Positions 42,368 to 52,592 of a DNA stretch of 64,000 nt are shown in pieces (the stretch's first letter is position 1; each line of letters opens with the position of its first letter). This DNA comes from Clostridium intestinale DSM 6191 (lineage in GTDB: Bacteria; Bacillota; Clostridia; Clostridiales; Clostridiaceae): positions 25,170 to 89,169 of the forward strand of contig NZ_FQXU01000015.1 in the NCBI RefSeq assembly GCF_900130055.1, given 5' to 3'. The notes beneath the pieces are model-generated. The model was not told the DNA's origin, did no database searches, and worked only from the letters and a program-made list of their open reading frames with translations. Both the position numbers and the translations under genes were made by a program.

Positions 42368-43804
42368 ATGTATGATGTAGTAGTAATAGGGGCAGGGGTT
42401 ATAGGGAGTGCTATAGCTAGAGAATTATCAAGATATGAAATGAATATATGCGTTTTAGAAAAACATTCTGATGTATGTTGTGGTACATCAAAAGCTAATA
42501 GTGGAATTGTACATGCTGGTTTTGATGCTAAGACTGGAAGCTTGAAAGCTAAACTAAACGTATTAGGTAATTCTATGTATGATGAATATTCTAAAGAGTT
42601 AGACTTTCCTTTTGAAAGAAATGGATCCCTAGTATTATGCTTTAGTAAAGATGATATACATGTACTTGAAGAATTAAAAAAACAAGGCGAAAGAAATGGA
42701 GTTCCTGAACTAAAAATAATATATGCACAAGAATTAAGGGAGAAGGAACCTAATATATCAGATACAGTAGTTGCAGCATTAGTAGCACCTACAGGTGGAA
42801 TAGTAGATCCATTTAAAATGACTATAGCATTGGCTGAGAATGCTAATGTTAATGGCGTTGAATTTAAGTTTAATAGTAAAGTCGAATCAATAGAAAAGAT
42901 TGATGATAATTATAAAGTCATAACTAAAGATGTAATATATGAATCTAAAATAGTTATAAATGCTACTGGTGTATATAGTGATTACTTCAATAATATGATT
43001 AGTGAGAAGAAATTAAAAGTTACAGCAAGAAGAGGCGAATACTGTCTTTTTGACAAAATTGCAGGAAACGTAGTTTCGCACACAATATTTCAATTACCTA
43101 GTAAGTTAGGGAAAGGAATATTGGTTACTAAGACAATTGATGGAAATTTATTAGTTGGGCCTAATGCTGTAGATTTAGAAGATAAAGACGATGTTAGAAC
43201 AACAAGAGAAGGCCTTGAAGATATAATGTTTAAGGCTACTAAAAGTATAAATAACATACCTAAAAGTGCTGTTATAACTTCTTTTACAGGATTAAGATCA
43301 GTAGAGGAGCATGATGATTTTGTAATAGGGGAAGCAGCTGATTCAAAGGGATTTATAAATGTGGCTGGAATTCAGTCGCCTGGATTATCTTCAGCTCCGG
43401 CCATTGGGGTATTAGTTAAGGATATAGTAGTTGATAGATTGAGTCCTAATGAGAAGGCTGATTTTAATGGCAAAAGAAAAGATATAGTGAAGTTTAGTGA
43501 ATTATCTAATGAGGAAAGAAATAAACTTATAAAAAATAGACCAGAATATGGAAATATAATATGTAGATGTGAGCTTGTAACTGAAGGTGAAATAATAGAT
43601 GCAATAAGAAGACCGTTAGGAGCAACCAATCTTGATGGAATAAAGAGAAGAACTAGAGCCGGGGCAGGTAGATGTCAAGCTGGATTTTGTACCTCTCGTA
43701 CAGTTGAAATATTATCAAGGGAACTTAATATACCACAAACAGACGTAACTAAATTTGGTGAAGATTCTTATATTCTTGTAGGTAAGAATAAAGAGAATAT
43801 TTAA
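42368..43804 (+). CDS. FAD-dependent glycerol-3-phosphate dehydrogenase (GlpA-like)
   Basis: 478-aa flavoprotein expected to oxidise sn-glycerol 3-phosphate to dihydroxyacetone phosphate. FAD site VVIGAGVIGSAIARELSRYE at the N-terminus, SKANSGIVHAGFDAK, and the DAO-family fold; the C-terminal ~90 residues form a BFD-like [2Fe-2S] region, IICRCELVTEGEIIDAIRRP and RAGAGRCQAGFCTSR, with four cysteines. This domain layout with the following NAD-linked flavoprotein and DUF1667 protein is typical of anaerobe Glp systems. GGAGGG ribosome site; first gene of the operon. Confidence 0.87.
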   Translation: MYDVVVIGAGVIGSAIARELSRYEMNICVLEKHSDVCCGTSKANSGIVHAGFDAKTGSLKAKLNVLGNSMYDEYSKELDFPFERNGSLVLCFSKDDIHVLEELKKQGERNGVPELKIIYAQELREKEPNISDTVVAALVAPTGGIVDPFKMTIALAENANVNGVEFKFNSKVESIEKIDDNYKVITKDVIYESKIVINATGVYSDYFNNMISEKKLKVTARRGEYCLFDKIAGNVVSHTIFQLPSKLGKGILVTKTIDGNLLVGPNAVDLEDKDDVRTTREGLEDIMFKATKSINNIPKSAVITSFTGLRSVEEHDDFVIGEAADSKGFINVAGIQSPGLSSAPAIGVLVKDIVVDRLSPNEKADFNGKRKDIVKFSELSNEERNKLIKNRPEYGNIICRCELVTEGEIIDAIRRPLGATNLDGIKRRTRAGAGRCQAGFCTSRTVEILSRELNIPQTDVTKFGEDSYILVGKNKENI

Positions 43805-43817
43805 GGGAGGTGCAGTT

Positions 43818-45074
43818 ATGAGAAAGCATGATGTAGTAATAATAGGTGGAGGTCCTGCAGGACTAGCTGCTGCAATTTCAGCAAGAGAAAATGGTATAGA
43901 TGATATTATAATCTTAGAAAGAGATAACAAACTTGGAGGAATATTAAATCAATGCATACACAATGGCTTTGGACTTCATACGTTTAAAGAGGAGTTAACA
44001 GGACCCGAATATGCAGATAGATTTGTAGAAAAAGTCAAAGAGTTACAAATTCCGTTTGAATTAAACACAATGGTAATTGATATAAATAAGGATAAAATAA
44101 TTACAGCTATAAGCAAAAATGGAGTTTTAGAAATAGAAGCAAAATCTATAATCCTTGCTATGGGATGTAGAGAAAGACCAAGAGGAGCATTAAATATACC
44201 AGGAAATAGATGCTCAGGAGTGTTTACAGCTGGAACGGCTCAAAGATTTGTAAATATTGAAGGTTATATGCCAGGAAAAGAAGTTGTTATTTTAGGTTCA
44301 GGTGATATAGGGCTAATTATGGCAAGAAGGATGACTTTAGAAGGCGCTAAAGTTAAAATGGTAGTAGAATTAATGCCTTATTCTGGTGGATTAAAGAGAA
44401 ATATCGTTCAGTGTTTAGATGATTTTGATATTCCGCTAAAATTAAGCCACACAATAATAGATATAAAAGGCGAAGGTAGATTAGAAGGGGTTACAGTTGC
44501 TCAAGTAGATGAAAATAGGAATATTGTTGAAGGAACTGAAGAGTATGTAAGTTGTGACACCTTATTACTTTCTGTTGGATTGATACCAGAAAATGATGTA
44601 TCAAAGGGTATAGGAGTTGAAATGTCAAATGTTACATCAGGTCCAATTGTAAACGAAAGTTTAGAAACTAATATTGAGGGTGTATTTGCTTGTGGTAATG
44701 TTTTACATGTGCATGATCTTGTAGACTATGTAACCCAGGAATCCAACAATGCAGGAAAATGTGCTGCACAATATATTAATGGAAAAAATAAAAGTGAAAA
44801 TTCAATTAAGATAAAAGGAATAGAGGGAGTTAGATATACAGTTCCAAGTTATATAAATGATGAAAATGTAGAAAAGGAAGTTATGGTAAGATTTAGGGTT
44901 GGAAGTGTATTTAAAAATGAGTTTATTAGTGTGTATTTTGATAATGAAAGAGTAATGCATATTAAGAAAAGAATTTTAACTCCAGGTGAAATGGAAAGTG
45001 TGAAGTTATCTAAAACTTTATTAACTAAGTATCCTAATTGTGAGAATATAACAATAAAGGTTGAAAAGGAGTAG
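43818..45074 (+). CDS. NAD(P)/FAD-dependent pyridine nucleotide oxidoreductase of the Glp complex
   Basis: 418-aa flavoprotein with two Rossmann motifs: FAD site VVIIGGGPAGLAAAISAREN at the start and VVILGSGDIGLIMARRMTLE near residues 157-176, plus GVFACGNVLHVHDLVDYVTQ for the FAD tail. LNQCIHNGFG is conserved in this subgroup. It probably moves electrons from the GlpA-like subunit to an acceptor such as NAD+. It is 13 bases after the first gene and 5 bases before the DUF1667 gene, so the three products likely assemble together. Confidence 0.88.
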   Translation: MRKHDVVIIGGGPAGLAAAISARENGIDDIIILERDNKLGGILNQCIHNGFGLHTFKEELTGPEYADRFVEKVKELQIPFELNTMVIDINKDKIITAISKNGVLEIEAKSIILAMGCRERPRGALNIPGNRCSGVFTAGTAQRFVNIEGYMPGKEVVILGSGDIGLIMARRMTLEGAKVKMVVELMPYSGGLKRNIVQCLDDFDIPLKLSHTIIDIKGEGRLEGVTVAQVDENRNIVEGTEEYVSCDTLLLSVGLIPENDVSKGIGVEMSNVTSGPIVNESLETNIEGVFACGNVLHVHDLVDYVTQESNNAGKCAAQYINGKNKSENSIKIKGIEGVRYTVPSYINDENVEKEVMVRFRVGSVFKNEFISVYFDNERVMHIKKRILTPGEMESVKLSKTLLTKYPNCENITIKVEKE

Positions 45075-45079
45075 TTTAT

Positions 45080-45445
45080 ATGGAAAATAGAGAATTAACT
45101 TGTATATGCTGCCCATTAGGATGTGTATTAGAAGTAACTTTAGATGGAAAAGAAGTAAAGAGTGTTACAGGAAATAGTTGCAATAGGGGATCAGAGTATG
45201 GGGTGAAAGAATGTACAAATCCTACTAGAATAGTTACGTCAGTAATAGAAGTAGAAAATGGTGATATACGCATGGTTCCAGTTAAAACAGAACATGACAT
45301 ACCAAAGGATAAAATTCAGGAATGTATAAGGGCTATCAAGGGTATAACGGTACAGGCACCTGTGGCTATAGGAGATATAATAGTTAGAAATGTAGCTAAT
45401 ACATCTATAAATATTATTGCAACAAGAAATGTAGCTAAAGTGTAA
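45080..45445 (+). CDS. DUF1667 cysteine-rich subunit of the Glp complex
   Basis: 121-aa protein beginning MENRELTCICCPLGCVLEV; cysteines in CICCPLGC, at GNSCNRG and at KECTNP resemble an iron-sulfur or zinc ligand set, similar to the start of molybdopterin-enzyme N-termini. DUF1667 proteins regularly accompany the two flavoproteins encoded upstream. Role as an electron-transfer subunit is inferred from this linkage. The gene is followed by glpP after about 50 bases. Confidence 0.87.
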   Translation: MENRELTCICCPLGCVLEVTLDGKEVKSVTGNSCNRGSEYGVKECTNPTRIVTSVIEVENGDIRMVPVKTEHDIPKDKIQECIRAIKGITVQAPVAIGDIIVRNVANTSINIIATRNVAKV

Positions 45446-45497
45446 ATAAGATGATATCATTAAAAGGTAATGTTTAATAATTCCAATGGAGGTATTG

Positions 45498-46067
45498 ATG
45501 AATAATTTAGGAGAAATTCTTATAGAGAATCCTGTTGTTGCAGCAATTAGAAATGAAGAGGATTTGGACAAGGTTATTGAAAGTGATGTAAAAATTGTAT
45601 TTGTCCTCTTTGGAAGTATAGTTAATATATCACAAATATGCAGACAATTAAAAGAGCATAATAAGATAGTATTTGTTCATATAGATTTAGTAGAAGGACT
45701 AAAAGGGGACTCTAAAGGAATAGAATATGTAAAAAAAATTGCAGAACCTTATGGGATTATTAGTACAAAACCAACTAACATAAAATATGCTAAGAATCTA
45801 GGACTAAATACAATACAAAGAATTTTTATAATTGATTCACTATCATTAGAGACAGGCATAAAAAATATAAAAACAGTACAACCAGATGCCGTTGAGGTTA
45901 TGCCAGGAGTGGCAAGTAAGATAATAAAATCAATGGAGAAAAAAATACACCTTCCCATAATTGCAGGGGGATTAATTCAAACAAAAAAAGATATAATTGA
46001 ATCAATAGGAGCCGGAGCTGTAGCTGTATCAACAACTAAGAGAAATTTATGGGAATTAAATGAATAA
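45498..46067 (+). CDS. glpP: GlpP glycerol uptake operon antiterminator
   Basis: 189-aa RNA-binding antiterminator with a TIM-barrel fold that responds to glycerol 3-phosphate. ENPVVAAIRNEEDLDKVIES, FVHIDLVEGLKGDSKGIEYV, GIISTKPTNIKYAKNLG, QRIFIIDSLSLETG, DAVEVMPG and LPIIAGGLI are all characteristic of the family. Start taken as the ATG at 45498 because GGAGG (45488-45492) sits 5 bases upstream. Being inside the operon whose leader carries an attenuator, it probably forms an autoregulatory loop. Confidence 0.92.
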   Translation: MNNLGEILIENPVVAAIRNEEDLDKVIESDVKIVFVLFGSIVNISQICRQLKEHNKIVFVHIDLVEGLKGDSKGIEYVKKIAEPYGIISTKPTNIKYAKNLGLNTIQRIFIIDSLSLETGIKNIKTVQPDAVEVMPGVASKIIKSMEKKIHLPIIAGGLIQTKKDIIESIGAGAVAVSTTKRNLWELNE

Positions 46068-46102
46068 TTATTAAGAAATGAAATGGATTATGGATTATAA
46101 GT

Positions 46103-46138
46103 AATGGTAAATAATATGGGGAATTTGCCATTACCTTG
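46103..46138 (+). other. Hairpin between glpP and glpK
   Basis: 12-bp inverted repeat (GTAATGGTAAAT with ATTTGCCATTAC, one G-U), loop about 10 bases. No T-run follows, so it is probably an mRNA structure or processing site, not a terminator. Confidence 0.5.
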
Positions 46139-46146
46139 TAATAAAA

Positions 46147-46162
46147 AAGAAAACGGTTACTA
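46147..46162 (+). promoter_or_regulatory. cre element (CcpA site) before glpK
   Basis: AAGAAAACGGTTACTA matches the pattern WTGNAANCGNWNNCWW at all but one fixed position. It ends just before the glpK Shine-Dalgarno (GGGAGG at 46164-46169), a position suited to roadblock repression of glpK-glpF when preferred sugars are present. Confidence 0.65.
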
Positions 46163-46176
46163 AGGGAGGTAATTAA

Positions 46177-47667
<1,491 letters not shown>

Positions 47668-47691
47668 AATAGAATATGAGGGGGATATACC

Positions 47692-48396
47692 ATGTCTATA
47701 TATTTAGCTGAGATTATCGGAACTGCAATTTTAATACTTTTAGGAGATGGCGTAGTAGCCAATGTTGTATTAGGAAAAACTAAAGGAAATAATAGTGGAC
47801 TTATAGTTATAGCTACTGCATGGGCTTTAGCTGTTGCTATACCAGCATTTATATTTGGAGGAATATCAGGAGCACATTTTAATCCTGCACTTACAATAGG
47901 TTTGGCAGTTATAGGAAAGTTTCCTTGGGAACAAGTACCTGGTTATATAATATCTCAATTTATAGGTGCATTTATAGGTGCATGTTTAGTATATGTAATG
48001 TATAAGCAACACTTTGATGCTACTGAAGACAAAGACAGCAAGTTAGGAGTTTTTTGTACAGGTCCTGCAATAAGAGGAACAGGATATAACTTTATATCTG
48101 AATTTATAGGAACTTTCATACTTGTTTTTGGTATTCTTGGATTAGGAACAGTGGCAATGGCAGATGGACTTGGAACCGTGTCAGTAGGTATGCTAATATT
48201 TGTAATAGGTCTTTCATTAGGAGGAACCACAGGATATGCTATAAACCCTGCAAGAGACTTAGGGCCAAGGATAGCTCATGCATTATTACCAATTAAAGAT
48301 AAAAGAGATTCCGATTGGGCATATGCATGGATACCAGTAGTAGCACCTATATTAGGAGCTGTGGTAGCTGCAATAACATTTAATGGGATATTTTAA
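47692..48396 (+). CDS. glpF: Glycerol uptake facilitator
   Basis: 234-aa aquaglyceroporin of the MIP family. The two half-helix motifs are present: SGAHFNPALTIGLAV near residue 61 (NPA) and AINPARDLGPRIAH (NPAR-D, the aspartate being the glyceroporin marker). Six membrane helices. It follows glpK by 24 bases with GAGGGGG as ribosome site and closes the operon before a strong terminator. Confidence 0.96.
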   Translation: MSIYLAEIIGTAILILLGDGVVANVVLGKTKGNNSGLIVIATAWALAVAIPAFIFGGISGAHFNPALTIGLAVIGKFPWEQVPGYIISQFIGAFIGACLVYVMYKQHFDATEDKDSKLGVFCTGPAIRGTGYNFISEFIGTFILVFGILGLGTVAMADGLGTVSVGMLIFVIGLSLGGTTGYAINPARDLGPRIAHALLPIKDKRDSDWAYAWIPVVAPILGAVVAAITFNGIF

Positions 48397-48406
48397 ATAG
48401 GTAATT

Positions 48407-48435
48407 AAGAAAGTGCTTTAGGGCACTTTCTTTTA
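48407..48435 (+). terminator. Terminator of the glycerol operon
   Basis: 10-bp perfect stem AAGAAAGTGC with GCACTTTCTT, then TTT. Confidence 0.88.
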
Positions 48436-48504
48436 TGTTGAATATTTTCATTTCCATATGTTAACACTATAATCAATTGTTGAAAATATAAGTGGAGGTT
48501 AACT

Positions 48505-49062
48505 ATGAAAAAGTTATTAAAGTGTTCACTACTAATGTTTTTATCATTAATAGTTATTGCTGGATGCACTGGAAAAAAGATTAAAGAAGAAAAGCGAAGA
48601 GAAAGTGACGAAGTAATATCAAACCCTAAAGTTGATAATGAAACTAAGGACACATTTAAGATATATGATGTCGATAGCAATACATATGAGTTAGTAGAAC
48701 CGTATGATCTTTCTGTAAAGTCTAACGAATCCCTAAATAAAAAAGTAGATATGATAGTTAAAGAAATAATGGATAGATGGTTTGTTGGCTTAGAGTATAA
48801 AACTTCTATTACAAAAGAAGATAACAAGAAGATAGTAGCAATAGACTTAGTTGATAAAGGGATAGACACACCTAATGGATGGTATTCAAAATTTCAAGGT
48901 AGTACAGGAGGAAGAATAAATTCAAAAAGAATAATTAATAATATTATTCAAAAAGACTATAAGGGAGAATGGGTACAGGGAGTAAAAGTTCTTTACAATG
49001 GTCAGAAAGCTGAATTTGAGCATGCACCAGAACTTGGGAAGACGATATATGATTGGATTTAG
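48505..49062 (+). CDS. Putative lipoprotein of unknown function
   Basis: 185-aa protein with a lipoprotein signal: KKLLKCSLLMFLSLIVIAGC, the cysteine at residue 22 being the lipid anchor. A charged linker (GKKIKEEKRRESDE) follows, then a domain of about 130 residues with no motif I recognise; KKIVAIDLVDKGIDTPNGWY and STGGRINSKRIINNIIQKDY are its most structured-looking parts and recall GerMN-like or spore-germination lipoprotein domains, but only faintly. GTGGAGG ribosome site. Stands alone after the glp terminator. Confidence 0.75.
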   Translation: MKKLLKCSLLMFLSLIVIAGCTGKKIKEEKRRESDEVISNPKVDNETKDTFKIYDVDSNTYELVEPYDLSVKSNESLNKKVDMIVKEIMDRWFVGLEYKTSITKEDNKKIVAIDLVDKGIDTPNGWYSKFQGSTGGRINSKRIINNIIQKDYKGEWVQGVKVLYNGQKAEFEHAPELGKTIYDWI

Positions 49063-49116
49063 TGATATACAGTTAACTATGTTAAGTGTATAATTAACCA
49101 AGAGGTGATTAATTAA

Positions 49117-49530
49117 ATGTACACACTTAAATTTGATGAAAAAACGTATGAATTAACAGAAAATAATTGTGAAGATTTCATAATGGATGAAGAGTACAAA
49201 ATAGAAGGCGTATCGGTCAAGAGTATACTAAACTTATTAAATGAGGCTGAAAACATAAGTTTTGATAGAGAATACTACAGTGAATATTGCAGTAGTTGCA
49301 AAGAAGAAGATATTGTTAAGAGTAAATTCTATGAATATTTAGGGTATTCTTTTTATATATTTACTAAGGATAATAAATATATTGAAAGTAATATATCAAA
49401 ATCCTATAAAGATAGTTCCTTTGGCAGACTTTATAGAAGTAATGTTGTAGATAATAGTTTTATAGTGAATATTATATTCTGTGAAAAGTGCAACAAATAT
49501 AATATAGAAATTGAACAATGTGATATGTAA
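49117..49530 (+). CDS. Small clostridial protein with two CxxC pairs (DUF3785-like)
   Basis: 137-aa protein. It has CSSC near residues 58-61 and CEKC near 124-127, an arrangement compatible with one zinc-binding site formed by both ends. The remainder is acidic and rich in tyrosine and serine. It resembles the DUF3785 family of clostridia, from memory and without alignment. Ribosome site AGAGGTG. No function can be proposed. Confidence 0.7.
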   Translation: MYTLKFDEKTYELTENNCEDFIMDEEYKIEGVSVKSILNLLNEAENISFDREYYSEYCSSCKEEDIVKSKFYEYLGYSFYIFTKDNKYIESNISKSYKDSSFGRLYRSNVVDNSFIVNIIFCEKCNKYNIEIEQCDM

Positions 49531-49556
49531 AACTACCTTATGGGTAGTTTTTATTT
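49529..49556 (+). terminator. Terminator after the CxxC protein gene
   Basis: 9-bp stem AAAACTACC with GGGTAGTTTT, 4-base loop, T-run. Confidence 0.8.
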
Positions 49557-49617
49557 TATTATGGAATAATTTATGATGTATAATAATATTAAAAGGTTAT
49601 TTAAGGAGATTAATGTA

Positions 49618-50094
49618 ATGGCTCAAGGTAAAACTAATGTTATGAGAATTTTAGATTCAAATGATATTGATTATGATATATTAAATTATGATAATAAAGA
49701 TGGAAAAATAGATGGAGTATCAGTAGCAAATAAAATTAATAAAAACATAGATGTGGTCTATAAAACCTTAGTTACTAAAGGCGTGTCAAAAGAGATATAT
49801 GTCTTTGTTATTCCTGTAATTGAGGAGCTTGACCTAAAGAAGGCAGCAAAAGCAACAGAAGAAAAAAAGATTGAAATGCTTGAGGTTAAAGATATAAATA
49901 AATATACTGGATATATCAGAGGTGGGTGTTCACCTATTGGTATGAAGAAGAAATATAAGACATTTATTGATAATAGCTGCAATAATATAGAAAGTATAAT
50001 AGTAAGTGGAGGAAAGATAGGAGTTCAAATTGAGTTAAAAACAAATGGGTTGATTAAGGTGACTGATGGAATAGTAGTTGATCTGAAGAAATAA
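49618..50094 (+). CDS. ybaK: YbaK/EbsC-family Cys-tRNA(Pro) deacylase
   Basis: 158-aa aminoacyl-tRNA editing protein that hydrolyses mischarged Cys-tRNA(Pro). NVMRILDSNDIDYDILNYDN at the N-terminus, VYKTLVTKGVSKEIYVFVIP with the catalytic lysine position, DLKKAAKATEEKKIEML and YIRGGCSPIGMKKKYKTFID are family landmarks. Start at the ATG at 49618, with AAGGAG 8 bases upstream. The next gene starts 15 bases after the stop. Confidence 0.88.
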   Translation: MAQGKTNVMRILDSNDIDYDILNYDNKDGKIDGVSVANKINKNIDVVYKTLVTKGVSKEIYVFVIPVIEELDLKKAAKATEEKKIEMLEVKDINKYTGYIRGGCSPIGMKKKYKTFIDNSCNNIESIIVSGGKIGVQIELKTNGLIKVTDGIVVDLKK

Positions 50095-50109
50095 TAAAGG
50101 AGATTATTT

Positions 50110-51159
50110 ATGGGAAAAAGAGAGAAAGAGAATTATAGAGGGTGTCTACTAGGAGGAGCGATAGGAGATTCGCTAGGTTTTCAAGTTGAATTTATGACTA
50201 TAGAAGAAATAAGAGAAGCTTACGGAGAAAATGGAGTTGAAAATTTAAAACTTGGAATGATGAAAAATGCTGAAATAAGTGATGATACTCAGATGTCATT
50301 ATTTACAGCAGAAGGAGTACTACGTTCGAAAGTAAAAATGAACAAGGAAGATGAGGAAAATTTTGAAGAAATTCTTTATCATGCATACATAAGATGGCTA
50401 TCAACTCAAGAAAGACTTCATAAAATAATGGATAAATATCTTGTAAACAGTTGGGTACTTAGGAGAGGGTGGTTTCATGCATTAAAGGAACCAGAAGAAA
50501 CATGCTTAGAGGTATTAAGGGAAGAGAAAAGAGGAAGTATAGAGGATGCGGTAAATGATAGCAAATATTCAGGTGGAGTTGTTAGGGTAGCTCCAATAGG
50601 ATTAAGCTATTCAAAGCAAGAAGCCTTTGAAAAAGCGTGTAAGTGTGCGGCTATTACTCATGGACATCCATCTGGATATTTATCAGCGGGTGTTTTTGCA
50701 TTTATAATTGCAGAAATTATAGAAGGAAGTGACTTGATTAGTGCTGTTGAAAATTCATTAAATGTTTTAAAGACATATAGTAGACATGAGGAATGTGAAA
50801 ATATAATAATTAGAGCTTTAGAGCTAGCAAATTCTGATAAATCACCGATAGATTGTATTAATGAATTAGGTGAAGGTTGGTATGCAGAAGAAATTTTAGC
50901 AAGAGCTATATATGCATCTATAAAATATAGTGATAATTATAAGAAGGCAGTATTAATATCCGTAAATAATAGTGGAGATAGTGATAGTATAGCGTCTATA
51001 ACAGGAAATATATTAGGTGCTTATTTGGGAGTTGATGCTATACCGAAAGAGTATCTAGAGAATATAGAATTATATGATACAATAGTTTCTATTGCAGATG
51101 ACTTATTAATAGGATATGAAGACAGTGAAAAATGGATAATAAAATACCCAGCACATTAA
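50110..51159 (+). CDS. ADP-ribosylglycohydrolase (DraG-like)
   Basis: 349-aa binuclear-metal hydrolase that removes ADP-ribose from proteins or small molecules. GCLLGGAIGDSLGFQVEFM at the start, the metal site in ISDDTQMSLFTAEG, ITHGHPSGYLSAGVFAF in the middle, and the second metal site NNSGDSDSIASITGNILGAY. No ADP-ribosyltransferase gene is adjacent, so the modification being reversed is unknown. It appears to be the second gene of a pair with ybaK. Confidence 0.87.
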   Translation: MGKREKENYRGCLLGGAIGDSLGFQVEFMTIEEIREAYGENGVENLKLGMMKNAEISDDTQMSLFTAEGVLRSKVKMNKEDEENFEEILYHAYIRWLSTQERLHKIMDKYLVNSWVLRRGWFHALKEPEETCLEVLREEKRGSIEDAVNDSKYSGGVVRVAPIGLSYSKQEAFEKACKCAAITHGHPSGYLSAGVFAFIIAEIIEGSDLISAVENSLNVLKTYSRHEECENIIIRALELANSDKSPIDCINELGEGWYAEEILARAIYASIKYSDNYKKAVLISVNNSGDSDSIASITGNILGAYLGVDAIPKEYLENIELYDTIVSIADDLLIGYEDSEKWIIKYPAH

Positions 51160-51230
51160 ATAGTGTGCAATTAAATGAAAGATATATTATAATACTATTA
51201 GATAATAATAGATATTAATTAGGTGATTAT

Positions 51231-52496
51231 ATGGAGAAATTTATAAAGAAGATTAACTTATCAAAAGAAGGCCATGAACCAAAGTTAATGGCAAAAGATT
51301 TTATAAAGTATATAGGACCAGGACTTTTAGTAACCGTTGGATTTATAGATCCCGGTAACTGGGCATCCAATCTTGCAGCTGGTTCAGATTATGGATATAA
51401 ATTATTGTGGATGGTAACTTTGTCTACAATTATGCTAATAGCACTACAACATAATGCAGCTCACTTAGGGATAGTAACAGGATTATGTATATCTGAAGCA
51501 ATAACAAAATTTATAAAGCCAAAGGTAGCGAAGCCAATATTATGGTCTGCGGTTTTAGCTTCTATAGCTACAGCTATGGCAGAACTACTAGGGGCAGCTA
51601 TAGCTTTAAATATGCTATTTAAAATACCTATTAAAATAGGTAGTATAATATCTCTTGTAGTAGTTTTATGGATGTTATATACAAGTTCTTATAAAAGATT
51701 GGAGAAAGTTATAATAGGATTTGTATCAGTAATAGGTTTAGCGTTTATAGTTGAGTTGTTTATGGTTAATGTAAATTGGCCATCAGCCGTACAAGGATGG
51801 TTTACACCATCTTTTCCTGAAAATTCAATGCCTATAATTATGAGTGTTTTAGGTGCTGTAGTTATGCCACATAATCTATTTCTACATTCAGAAATAATAC
51901 AAAGTAGGCAATGGAATCTAAAAGATAAAGATGTTATGGAAAAACAACTAAAATATGAGTTCTTAGACACTTTAGTATCTATGACAATAGGATGGGCAAT
52001 AAACAGTGCAATGATTTTAGTTGCAGTTGTATTTTTTACAAATAATATTAAGATTAGTGAGTTAAGTGAAGCACACCTAATGCTCCAACCTCTTTTAGGA
52101 AACTGGGCATCTTTAATATTTGCTATTGCATTGCTTTTTGCGGGAATATCATCAAGCGTAACAGCTGGTATGGCAGGAGGTAGTATTTTTGCTGGGATGT
52201 TCAATGAACCATATGATATGGAAGATAGACATACTAAGATAGGGGTGTCTATAACTTTAGTTATTGCAGCAATAATAATATTTTTTATCTCAAATCCATT
52301 TAAAGGGTTGGTTTACTCTCAAATGTTATTAAGTATACAATTACCATGGACAGTGTTTACTCAAGTTTACCTAACTTCTTCAAAAAAAGTTATGGGAGAA
52401 TATAAAAATAAAGGTCTTGAAAGCATATTCTTATGGGTTGTAGGAATAATAGTTGGTATTTTAAATATAATGCTTCTAGTTAGTTCAATATTCTAA
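51231..52496 (+). CDS. mntH: Nramp-family divalent metal transporter (MntH-like)
   Basis: 421-aa proton-coupled Mn2+/Fe2+ importer with about eleven membrane helices. The metal-binding DPGN motif in TM1 is intact (GFIDPGNWASNLAAGSDYGY), as is the TM6 GAVVMPHNLFLHSEIIQSRQ with the methionine and histidine. ITAGMAGG-like VTAGMAGGSIFAGMF and the C-terminal LSIQLPWTVF are usual. No DtxR/MntR gene or obvious operator lies beside it. Confidence 0.9.
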   Translation: MEKFIKKINLSKEGHEPKLMAKDFIKYIGPGLLVTVGFIDPGNWASNLAAGSDYGYKLLWMVTLSTIMLIALQHNAAHLGIVTGLCISEAITKFIKPKVAKPILWSAVLASIATAMAELLGAAIALNMLFKIPIKIGSIISLVVVLWMLYTSSYKRLEKVIIGFVSVIGLAFIVELFMVNVNWPSAVQGWFTPSFPENSMPIIMSVLGAVVMPHNLFLHSEIIQSRQWNLKDKDVMEKQLKYEFLDTLVSMTIGWAINSAMILVAVVFFTNNIKISELSEAHLMLQPLLGNWASLIFAIALLFAGISSSVTAGMAGGSIFAGMFNEPYDMEDRHTKIGVSITLVIAAIIIFFISNPFKGLVYSQMLLSIQLPWTVFTQVYLTSSKKVMGEYKNKGLESIFLWVVGIIVGILNIMLLVSSIF

Positions 52497-52530
52497 ATTA
52501 TAGTTAATTGAAATTAAATAATTTTTAGTC

Positions 52531-52563
52531 AAAAGAATCTCTATTTTTGAGATTCTTTTTTTG
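52531..52563 (+). terminator. Terminator after the Nramp gene
   Basis: 11-bp perfect stem (AAAAGAATCTC with GAGATTCTTTT), T-run to 52562. Confidence 0.88.
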
Positions 52564-52592
52564 TTGACACTATCGTATATACTGTATATAAT
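52564..52592 (+). promoter_or_regulatory. Consensus promoter of the GntR-ABC operon
   Basis: TTGACA (52564-52569), 17-bp spacer, TATAAT (52587-52592): a full consensus sigma-A promoter. The palindromic operator covers its spacer and -10. Confidence 0.9.

Noticed and set aside
46103..46138. Terminator between glpP and glpK
   Set aside because: Good stem but no T-run, and the next gene has no obvious promoter of its own, so it is listed as a hairpin only.
51689..52204. Long open frame antisense to the Nramp gene (171 codons)
   Set aside because: It mirrors the hydrophobic codon pattern of the Nramp gene, has no ribosome site, and resembles no protein. Similar antisense frames in gatA, glpF, recQ-region and MCP genes were dismissed for the same reason.
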